Origin: Fragum whitleyi
Lineage: Eukaryota > Mollusca > Bivalvia > Cardiida > Cardiidae
Reading direction: 5' to 3'
Length of the DNA stretch: 64,000 nt
Assembly: GCA_948146395.1 (NCBI GenBank)
Contig: OX411559.1
Coordinates: 2,652,501-2,716,500 of the forward strand
Shown here: positions 48,501 through 60,500 of the stretch, piece by piece
Numbering within the stretch: the stretch's first letter is position 1
How the letters are laid out: the number at the start of each line of letters is the position of its first letter
Notes under the pieces: model-generated
Seen by the model: only the letters and a program-made list of their open reading frames with translations
Databases searched by the model: none
What the model was told of the DNA's origin: nothing
Translations under genes and position numbers: made by a program

Positions 48501-51500
48501 TATTAGCCTTGTATCTTGAATAGGCTTGAAGATATTGGCAATGTTAAGTTTTTTGGTTAACTTTTTGAGTTATTTGACCTTGACAGATGACCTTGACCTT
48601 GTCTCATGACCTTGACTTTGGTACCAGCAGATGCGGATCATTTAGATCTGTCATCATGCCAAATATGAGCCTTGTATCTTGAATAGGCTTGAAGATATTG
48701 GCAATGTTAAGTTTTTTGGTTAACTTTTGCAGACAGACAGACAGACAGACGGACGGACAGACAGAAGGACAGACGGACAGACGGACAACGGTAAAACAAT
48801 ATGCCCCTGATCTTTCGATACGGGGGCATAAAAAAACCACTTCAAGTGCCTAAAAAGTTATGAACTTGTAAAGACTTCTTCTCTTACTTAAGGGGAATTT
48901 TTCTCTAAACAAGCATTTATATTCACCTCAAATAAAAGGCAAAAGGCCTAACAGACATACATTGAATTTTTTTCAATCACAAAATGCAGACTAAATAAAA
49001 GCTCCCTAACCATATTATGTATAGCTCCTGGGAGCGTTTATTTGGAGAAATACTGTATCTATGCAAATTCATACTCCATTCCAGTCTTACAATTATGTTG
49101 AAGTTTCATCGATAAGCTCAATTACTAAAAAAACCCATACGAGCTTTTCAACAGCAAAAATCTGTAATCATTTACAAATTATGAACTCAAAAGCCACATA
49201 TTCATGTTCAAGGAAAGGGTTTTGTGCTATTTCAATACAAAAGCATAGTTAACCCTTTCCTGTTTTACAAAATTATGGACCTTTCCAAATTCAAAGGTTT
49301 TGAAGACAAAAATTTTAAGTGGATTTAATTTGAAAAATAACCTTTCAGTAGGGTAGAAAATAGTGTGGAAAAAGAAGAAATTGCTTGTCAAAAGCAATTT
49401 GTTCTTTTATCACAATGTTTTCTTAATCATAAAATCATAGGCACGTAAAAAGCAGGGATTAAACAGCAAAGGGTTAAAGCATATTTAAAACAAGAGCTCC
49501 AGAAGCAGGTTCCTACCTTTGGCTGTTTGATGGTGGATAAAAATCTAAGTCAAACAAGCCGTGTATGTGAAACACAAATGCCCGCAAAATGGCAACTTCT
49601 TTAAATTTTTTACATTGACCTTATCACAAGACCTTGACCTTGGTATCTGTAGATGGGTATAATCGAGATCTATCATCATGCCAAAATATGAGCATGGTAT
49701 CTTGAATAGCCTTGAATAATTGGCAATATTAAGTTTTAAACAGACAGACAGGGTCATGATTTGCACAAAAAGCATAAAGTGTTATCCTCCTTGATAGTAT
49801 AGGTTGCTCTTTTGATGGTGAAAATGTGTGAAGTTTCAAGTGAATGCCTTCAGTTCAGTAGAAGCAAAGATATCACAAAATGTCAAAGTTTTTGCATGAT
49901 GATGATGAACACACCAAGGCCAAAGCAATACAAAGTAAGAACTATAACTGAAACCTTATAAGCCAAATTTGTTCTCTTACCACTGATAATTTTCTCCCCT
50001 TTCTACTCCGTCTCTGTGTCTTTTTACTTGATACAGAGTAATCCAGACTCTCATTTTCGGACTTTTTCAAAAGGATAAGGTTACCATCATCAAGGCTGTC
50101 TGCTGGACCAAAAGCTGAAATAAATAAAATAATATTATACCAGGGGTATTCCAGAATCCATTGACTTTCTTTATATCGTGAAAACTGAAATTGTTAAAAT
50201 GAGCAAATGATAGATATAAAATAATATTATACCAGGGGTGTTCGACAAATCCAGGGACTTTCTTAATATCACAAAAACTCTGAAGTTATTGAAATCAGCA
50301 TATGATGGATATTGAACATTTTGTAGTTGTGTATGACAGTTTCATCATAGTACTTCGCATAAGGCCTTGCCATACATAAAGTGAAGTAGTACAGAAACTT
50401 ATTTTCATATTCATTACTCTTCTTCTTTCAAGATTTAGCACCAATCAAACATGTATAACCTTTCAGCCTAACCAAATTCTTAGAAATCCAGGTGCTGTTG
50501 CAATAATGACACAATGGTACTTCTCCATAACTTTATCAATTGAAATACATTTCATTGCTTGAATAAATAGTGGATAATCCTTTGTTTCAGCGTTGGATTG
50601 ATTTAAATTTCAGTGAGTGTACAACAAAACCTATATTTTCACAGGTAGTTGAGCCACAACATGAATTTCAATTAATCTTACTCCCAAAATAAACAAGTAT
50701 CTGGTGTTGTATGCAACACATAAAGTCCCCTACCGGCTTCACATTGACTCAATATGGTAATCAATAATAGATTAAGATGAACAAGTCATCAAAATAATTG
50801 TCAAACATATGAAATGTTATGCCCAAAATTTCGGAAATATAATTCAAATGACTTGAATAAAGTTACTAAAAGATCAATGATTTGTTATTGCTACCATAGC
50901 AAGTGTAATTTTATAAAATAAGAACAACGGTAATCTAAATGTTTAGTGATATTTTTTGCAAGCAAGTTTTCAGCGATCTTAATAAGTTATAAAGACCTTA
51001 ACCCTTTCCCAAACGGCAAAAATTTAGGGTTGTCCCATTTGAAAGCTGCTGCAGACGACAAATTGGATGCTACTTAAGGTATAATTTGACAATATTATAG
51101 CTCAGAAAACATTGAGACAAACGGAGAAAATGCTGTTTATCAGCATTTTCTTCTTTTGTCTCAATGTTTTCCCACGCCAATTCTATCAGGGACGTCAAAA
51201 CCAGGTCTTGTTTTGGAAAGGGTTAAACAAGACTTACATGAGTTGTTGTCTCTGCTGTGCCCACTATACAATTAATGCAAGCAATAGACAGATGCAAGAA
51301 ATAGTATCAATAACAGTTACCTTGTCTGATCCAAGATGTTTTTCTTCAGTCTTGTTGGTAAGAAATGAGAACTTTCACTGGAGGTGATTAATACTGCTGC
51401 ATCACCACCCTGACTAACATGGCTTATAAATTATTTTACATTTTAAAACAGGTTTCATCAAGTTAGCTTGCTTAGTTATTAAGTTATTGCAGGATCTATT

Positions 51501-54500
51501 TTTTGCCATATTTTCACTATTTCTGTTACCATAGCAACAACAATTTTAGTCTAAAAACAAAAATAAAATGATGTGCATAATCTACACATTGCCATATAGT
51601 CATATACCAAGTCTCATCAAACTAGCTTGCTTAGTTATTATCTTATCGCAGGATCCCATTTTTGGCCATATTTTCACTATTTCTGTAACCATAGCAACCT
51701 CAATTTAAGTCTAAAAACAAAAATAAAATGATGTGCATAATCTATACATTGCCATCTAGTCATATACCAACTTTCATCAAAAACGCTTGCTTAGTTATTA
51801 AGTTATCGCGGGATCCAGATTTGAGCGGACAGACGGACGGACAGACGGACGGATGGACAGACGGACGGACAGACGGAGGGCAAACCTATAGTCCCCTCCG
51901 GTGTGAACACCGGTAGGGGACTAATAATTATACTATTACTTTCATGCATTATTGAGACAAAATGTGAAATTTTTGGTAAATTTTCTTAAAGCGCATCATT
52001 TAGCAAGTGATAGCTATGCAACATTTGTGATGGTATCTTTTTGAGCTTCACTTAGATGATGTGAATGAAAGCAAGTATAAGTTTATGTTAATCTCACTGG
52101 TAGTGCACTGAGTTTATCAAAGTGATAAACTACTGCTATCTTGCACTGAAACAGACTGTTATACTCTATTTATTGATTGAAAGGGTAAAATCATCACTTT
52201 CTGTTTTTGGTGTTTACTGCTAGCAGCTTTGAATTTCAGAAAAAAAATTGCTGAATGATGAAAATTCTTTAGAATAATATAATATGTATATACTTTTGAT
52301 CATTACATTTGATGGCTCAGCGCAAAACAGTTGTAACTCCCTATAAACATTTTGGGAGTTACAACTGTTTTGCGCTGAGCCATCAAATTGATTAATCTAG
52401 GAAAGATACACGATAAGCAACAAAATATCACATAATATATTTAATTTCTACTTACAAACACCAAGTTGAGTTTCTGGCTGTTCCTCTCTAGGACTGGGCA
52501 GGGCAGCCACATCTTCTCGCTGCTCGGTATTAATAAACCGTTGTAAATAAATTATCAATGTGTTACACAGGTTTTTCTCATCTTCAAATGGCTCTCTCTG
52601 CATTTCATACTCTATCCTGTATAAAATAAAAAACATTCCCCCATTTCAATAAAGTATAACACAAGTAAAGACATGTACCAGGGTATATATAGGAATTAAA
52701 AAGATTCTTAAGCTTAATATTTTTTTGCACAAAGGGTAGAATAGAATGTTTTCAAATACCAAAATGCTGGGTTTCAGCTTTTTATTCTTAAAAAACAGTA
52801 TTTTCTCAAAGACTCTCAAATTCTCTTTTTTTTTGTAGATAAGTTCATTTTGATCTTGGACAAGTAGAAAATCAACTTTGACTTGTTCGGGGACAAGTGG
52901 AGAAAATCCATAATTCCATATCCCTGTGAAACATTCCTCAATCTTTTTTTATTCTGATCTTAAACTTATCCCTTTTTCACTTAAAATGATAATTATCAAA
53001 AGGCTTAAAAAGTTAAAATTGTGAATATTATGGTCCCAGAGAACTATATTCATTTTACATTGGTTAAAATTAAATTTTGGTTTAAAGGTATACTATCTGT
53101 TATCACCAAAGCATTGCTATATCCAGAGTTGACTTTTTACTATGCAGAAATATTATAAAAAAACTTTTTTTGTAAATGAGGTTAAAAGCTGATTAGAACA
53201 GTATTTCAATCATATCACATCAGCTGGAGCACCTAATAATTGAGTTATGATATTTCTCTCAACAGTGATACCACAACACAATTTCCAAGGCCCCGTTTTA
53301 CTAAACTTCTTAGACAAAAATCAATTGTAAGTCAAAATCACAAATCGTACCTGGTGTTTTCATTCATTGTTAGCTTCTGCCTTGCAATATCTCATCGGAA
53401 TTGTCTTTAGAATATGCATCCAATGAGATGATGCATGGCAAAATTCAATATTTAGTTACAAATCTAGAAGCAACTTAAATTTTTTACGTACACAAAAAAA
53501 GAACCAAAAATGTTAAGTAAAACAGGTCCCAAGCCTCTAGCTGCTAATCCCAAATGGGTTGACATTTATCTATTGCTAGGAGACAAATGCCAGACAGGAT
53601 GTGCATCAAACCTGATATTCATTGATTACCAGTTTATTCTGATACATTGATTGACTGACTGATTGAATGGAGTTTTAGGCATCTTTCAACATATTTTCAG
53701 TTATATTGCAGGGGATCCTGGAGCACCTAACAATTGATTCCTGGTATTCTCTCCCCAGTATAACCATCACATCCTTTCCCAGCCTCCATCAGCTATCTCA
53801 TATAGGTTTATGATTATCAACCCATTGGTGAGAGACAAATAGTCAGAAAGAATGTCAGTGATTAAACTTATTCTGATACAGTCTACTCCTATCCTATGAA
53901 GGCACAAGAAAGTATACCAACCTTTCTTTTTTCCAAGCCTGTTCCTTAGCTTTTCTGTCTTCTTCTTTCTTCCTAAAACTTTCCTTCCGCTGATTGTGTC
54001 TTTTTTCTTTTAAAGCTCTGTGATAATCAGCATCATGCTGTTTGTAGTCAGCAATCATCGCACGTTTTCTTTCATGAAGCTCATTCAATTCTGTGGAGAA
54101 GGAATAAATGCATTTGATTTATTTTTGACTAGTCAGACCATACCTCTGTCAAAGGCAATTGATCATAACCAAAAATTCACTAACACATCTCTGCTTGATA
54201 GTGATCACATCTGTAAACTTTAAATGAAATCCACCCATTAGTTGCTGAGAAATTGAGTGGACATGAAAAAGCTTTAGACAGATGGACAGACAGACAGACA
54301 GACGGACAAAATAACCAATAAACTGACTCCTATATACCCCAAACATTGTTCAATAGGGAATAACAATACAGTTTCACAATTTTTAAAGAAACATCACTTA
54401 ATAAACTTGTGACTCATCATGTTAGAAGGGACAATAGTAAGCATGAGATCCAAGTTTAACTAGAATACAGTAAATAACATCGTGAAATTGGCAAGGTGAA

Positions 54501-57500
54501 TGATTTAGGAATGATATTGAATGAGTTTGAGGAGCGAGTTTTGAGTGAAATTTAAGGAAGGTAATCAAATATGGTTTATTTTGTTCGGGATGAACAAAAT
54601 TAGCGCTATTCATTACCTTCCTTTAATAAGATCAGGGATTGTGCTAGCTTTTTAAATTTGGGAGTCATTGACCCCTTGACCATAAAATTCCGGGAGTCAA
54701 AAAAGAGAAAAACATCAAAACTTATCAGTCTTAAAAAGTAATCTATATAACTGAATCAATATAAACAATAAAGAGTAGTCACACTTTATTGTTTATGTTG
54801 TTTCATTTATATAGATCTTTTGTAAAAGTATGAAGAAAACAATTGATCTTTATACTCTTTTATATTGCATTGGTCGCATCACTAGAAATTCAGTTGGTCA
54901 AAATGTCCCCCTTCAAGAAATATTTGAGGGTCAAAATGGCATTTTAAGGAGTCAAAACCCTGGTTTAAGGGTCAAAAATGAGTCCTGTAAGATATGCATA
55001 TAACGTCATTTTTCTCCAAGAACCAATCAGATGCTTACAATTTCAATTATGAAATTGAAATGAAGATTTATTTCAAGCTTAATTCATTTAAATGAAGTTG
55101 TGGATCTTATCTTTTTTTTAAGTCATTTTGAGCATTTTGAAGTTTGAGAGAATGTTTGGAATGAATGATTGGAGAATGAATGTCAATTTCACAATGTAAA
55201 TAACTGTAGCTTCAGTTATACCAGAAATATCATTTTTCAACAATGATGACTACAATGCTATAACAATATCTACAGTTTTCTCCAATCAAGAGGCACAAGA
55301 GGGCTTGTATCTCTCCACTGGCCCTAACATCTCATGTTTTGAAAAGAGATATTCAAATTACAAATCAAATGACTGAAGAGAATGAAAAAGTTGACAGTTT
55401 GGATGAAATCAACCCATTGGTCATCTAGGAGAAAGATCATGCACAGAAGGACAGACTGATAGATGGACACACACACAACAGCCACATAGAAATGATAATA
55501 GCTCCCTTGCCTTCGGCCAGTGGAGCTAAAAACAGTTCGGCTGAAAAATGGAGTTCTTTGTGGAAGGGGAATTTTATCATGTAATTAAAAATATTGGCAA
55601 TGTTGGCATTTATTTTTCACCAATACTTTTATTCTCAAGTTATCTCTAGTTAGCTTTGTTTTTTTTCACCAAAAAACTTAATACCGTATATCCCAGAGCT
55701 GCAGACAGAGGGGCTATTTTGAATTTTAGATTAAAGTATTTCAATGATAATAGTACAAACCCTATGCTGTTGGTACTCATTGGAATCATCTTATCAAGAC
55801 GATTCAAATGAGTACCCACAACATAGGATTTTATTGAGAAATAAAGATTTTATACTGGCTTTACCCCCTCTTAACTGTAATTCTGTATAATCCTTTAGAA
55901 AACTATTGGTTAAAAGAATAGTAAGATTGATCCAATACACCACATGCTCTTTCTCCTAAAATTATTAAGCCTGTCATGCTGAACTCTGAATATTCCTGAT
56001 CTGACAGGAGGTATAGACAAAGATCAGCCTACACATATGTGCAGTCTGATCTTAATTCATACCACCTGATATTTCTGTTGAACCAGAACTTTTATTTTCA
56101 AAATAAATACTAACTCACAATAAATGCATTTAGCTCTTCTGTGATTTCATTTCAATGTAATTTTGCAAGGTTTTAATTCAGCAGGACAAGGGTTAGACTA
56201 AAGTTTAATGGATTCTTTAATCTCTCACCTTTCCTTAGTATCTCAGACTTTGCTTTTTTCTCTTGAGAAGATCTCTTCATTTCTTCTTCCTTAGATTTTA
56301 AATTCGTGATGATCTTGTATAAATTCTGTAAAAATAAATGAACATTTAGTCCTTGTCATGCAGAACCTAGAGTATTCCTACTTTGGGAGGAGTTATTATC
56401 TTAATCTATACTACCTGATATTCATTTATAAACCAGTCACATTTTAATATTCTATTTTTCATTATGATCAAATATTGACTAGCAATTACTGCATCCAGTG
56501 CTTTCTTCACTTTGAAATTGTTTGTTTAAATGGTGTTTTACATCACTTTAAACAATCTTTCATCTGGAGTACCCAACAATGGATTCCTTGTATTTCTCAT
56601 ACCAGTACTACTATTATATCATTTCCTAGCCTCCAGCTGCTATGCCACATAGGTCTACAATAATTTGCCCATTGGTGGGGGATAGATAGTCAAAAGGGAT
56701 AAGTGCCGCCATCGGGGATCAAAACCCAGGACCTCTAGATTGACAGTATGACATGCTACAAACTGCGCTATGATGGCAGCCAAAACTAATTCAGTTTTGC
56801 AAAGGTTCTTATTCAGCATGAAAGGGGATATGGTGGGATATTGTGTCATTTACTCTAAATCAGGCATTTTTTGTGATTTTTTTTAACGCCTTTGGGGCTA
56901 GCAGGTTATTGGTGAGTTGAATTCTAGAGAAAGTACTATTTTAGCCTGGCAATAATTAAACTGACCATTTAGAATTGAACAATTTTGACACAAACTAGAC
57001 TGTATAGCTTAAAGATATGAAAATTGGGTTTGGAAAAGAACAGTTCTACTGGTTAGAGACCAATTCTCGCTGAGTACCAGTTCTTGCCAACTAACCTGGT
57101 TCATGTTAATGGTGGAAAAGAAAGCCTTCTAAATAACAAGTTATGTAAACAACAACTTCTTTTATTCAGAAAATATTTTTTTGAGAATGAATATTACATC
57201 TTATTGTGAAAATAGTCAGGTTGTGAAAACTAGTACCCAGCAAGAATTGGTCTACAACCAGTAAATATTGAACTTTCCATGAACTGAAAATAAAGGCTCT
57301 GCTTCCAGTGAAGTTGTAAAAAAATTAACAGTTGGTTTATATTTTAACCAGAAGTTAGTTTCAGCCAATCAGGATTGTTGTTGCAATTACTACAATTGAA
57401 ACAACTAGAACTGTCGCAGAGCGGACTAATACCCCCCACAAGCGCTTTGTCAGAATGCAAGTGCTATTAGTGCAGGATGTGTTTGTAACTAATATTGAGG

Positions 57501-60500
57501 TCATATGTAGCATTTGCATGAAGTTTCATGATTCTAGGTCGCTTGGTTTTTGAGTTAAGAGTCCAGAAATGAAAATTGAACAAAAATTGACTGTGACCTT
57601 GACCTTTGACCTATATGACCCAAAAACAATAGGGCACTTCTTTGGGTCATAAGGAACATTAGTATAAAGTTTCATGATTGTAGGCCACTTGGTTCTTGAG
57701 TTAGAGTCCGGAAACGAAAATTGAACAAAGGCTGACTGTGACCTTGACCTTTGACCTGCATGACCCAGAAACAATAGGGCACTTCCTTGGGTCATAAGGA
57801 ACATTTGTATAAAGTTTCATGATTGTAGGCCACTTGGTTCTTGAGTTAGAGTCCGGAAACGAAAATTGAACAAAGGCTGACTGTGACCTTGACCTTTGAC
57901 CTACATGACCCAAAAACAATAGGGCACTTCCTTGGGTCATGAAGAACATTTGTATAAAGTTTCATGATTGTAGGTCATTTGGTTCTTGAGTTAGAGTCCG
58001 GAAACGAAAAGGTCTACGGACGGACGGATGGACGGACGGACGGACGGACAGATGGATGGATAGACAGACAGACAGACATGGTGAAACCAATATACCCCCC
58101 TCTACTTCGTAGGTGGGGGGTATAACAAACCTGATTGGTTAAAGTTACTCATTTTTAACCAATGGTTATCCTCAATACAACTGGGCCGTAAGCAGTGCCT
58201 TTGTTATCATTACATTGAAAGTACAATATTTAGAACCATTCTTTTCCAAACCCAATTTTATACAATTGAGGTTGAATATGCACAGTTATTGTACAGCTGA
58301 TTGGTGCCTTTAGTTTCAAAATGTGTATGGTTTGTTTTCTAAGCATATGGTTTGTTTTCTTAGTTTTTTATGTCTCTATCATACAAACAATCAGCCTTAT
58401 TATGATTTTGTGGGTGCGATCAGTCACTAATGAGCCTGTGCATGACATTTACAATAGCTACATATTGAGAGGGTATTTTGGATTTGAAATCATAATATTT
58501 CAACAAAACTATCACAAATCCTATATTGTAGGTTCTCATTTAAATCCTCTTGTCAAGACGATTAAAATGAATACCAACAACATAGGGTTTCATAGAGAAA
58601 CAAAGATTTTAGAATTGCACCCCCCTCCTTTATCTGTAACTCTGATTTCAGACTATTTCATATGCGTGTGGTGGAGGACATGCAGGGACCTGGATTAAAA
58701 CACAGTGTTTTGAAAATATTCTGGAAATGTGGACTGAGATTATAGGTCTTTAGCTATCTATTGAGCACTTAGTAAAGACTCTGATCAGACTGTGCAGGTG
58801 CACAGCTGATCAGAGTCTTAACTTTGCGCACATGTGAAATTGTTAGAAATGTTAGGATCAGGCTCAAATGTCCTCTGATACAATAAATGCCTATGAAATA
58901 AGAAATTAAAAACTTACATCTTTTTCGGCTCTATTTCTGCGCTGACTTTCTCTAAGTTTATCTACGTCTTTTTTCTGGGTAAAATATTCTCTGGGAAAAG
59001 TAAATGATACACAGTGAATTAAATTATTTACATTTTTCTGTAAAAAATCTATCCAGCAAAATTAAATTTCATGAAAACTTTCATGTGAATTTGCAATTTT
59101 GCATACGGTTTATACAGCAGTTCTTAAAATATGTGTAGAATTACATTTTCCCATGAATTCTTTCAAACATACTTAGGGAATGGATGAACAAGGATTTTTT
59201 TGTCAATGTATTGTTTAGCTAACTTTAAAAGCTTTCAAACACTCATCATTCAAAATACATCCAGAGATTATGAGAGATACATACAAGAGTACCACCAAAT
59301 ACTGCCAACTCTTGGCTGTTGGGTTGTGCCATACATTCAGGATGAAATGTCTATAAAATGTTTTGGACATGATACCCTGCACTGCATGAGTAAATGCATG
59401 CAAAGTAGGATCTCATTTCAAAATGTTACCAAACATTTCAGCATCCTAGGAAGGATAGTGGATAAAAAATCTCAGGTAAGATGTTATTGTGGAGCACAAT
59501 GCCCCTGTTACAGCAAGAATTTCAGAAGTGTCACTTTGAAGGTTAGCTTTGACCTGGTTGAATGACATTGACCTTGTCAGATGAATATCAGTGAGAAGGG
59601 TCTTTTTTTTACCAAAAATGAGCATAATACGTTACACTTTTGAAATTAAAGGTGAATGTTAAGTTCACAAAGATAATTTTATGGATAAATAATTAATACG
59701 CATTTAGTGTTTTGTATGAACAAAAAATACATAACGAGGTTGGGCGAATCGACAATTGTTGAGGCTCTAACAATTCATTGTTACTATAGATATAATTTAT
59801 TGTTGCTATGGATACAATTCATTGCTACTATAGATACAAGAGGTCCAAGAGGGCCTCAATCGCTCCACTGGCTACTGGCTTAAATATCTCAAGATTTGAA
59901 AGAGAGATATTGAAAATAGAAGGTTATGAAAGTCACCAGCATTCAGAGGGAATTCTGACTTTTTCCAAATTGAAACGAAGCTATCTGAAGTGAACTCATA
60001 TAACTAATATGTAAAATTGCATGGAAGAAAGGCTATTAAGATATCACTTTAATACAAGAGGACCAGAATTCACCTGAATTTTATTGATCCAGTGGATCTC
60101 ATCCAAGTAACATTCTGGCAAAGTTTCATTCCTATTTGCCTAATTATTGAAGAGGAGATTATTTTCCAAGAATTTAAATTAATGATAGACCCTTCCCTCC
60201 CATTTATTACTGAAACTCAAAATAAGCCCTGCTAGTCCCATATTTATGTGCCAATCAAAATTTGCAAAACAATTTTTAAAAAGGGTCACCCAAGGAACTT
60301 TCTAGTAAGCTTTCATTGAAATTGGCCAAATGGTTCAGTAGGAGATGTCATTCAAGGACTTCGGGCTCAAAATAAGCCCGGCCCTGCCACGCCCATATTT
60401 AGGGGTCAATCATAATTTCTTCAATAAACTTAAGAAAAGGGTCATCCAAGGAACATTCTAGTAAAGTTCCATTGAAATCAGCCAAATTGTTCAGTAGGAG

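Larger units (their letters stand above)
50582..52130. mobile_element. M-GTTGTTC element split by a HINE-like element
   Basis: The left part (TTTCAGCGTTGGATTGATTT, AGTGTACAACAAAACCTATA) and the right part (TATTGAGACAAAATGTGAAA, AAGTGATAGCTATGCAACAT) are contiguous in the copy at 29,420. They are separated here by the element at 50,693-51,930. In intron 7 of the Bfr1-like gene. Confidence 0.65.

Noticed and set aside
47761..48740. CRISPR array
   Set aside because: The 163-bp units are contiguous with no unique spacers, in a eukaryotic transposon.
57526..57949. Two similar minus-strand frames as a repeated protein domain
   Set aside because: They are translations of tandem non-coding core units; the similarity is at DNA level.
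59200..59565. 121-codon open frame as a gene
   Set aside because: It opposes the Bfr1-like gene in an intron and ends in a HINE-like fragment; no family resemblance.
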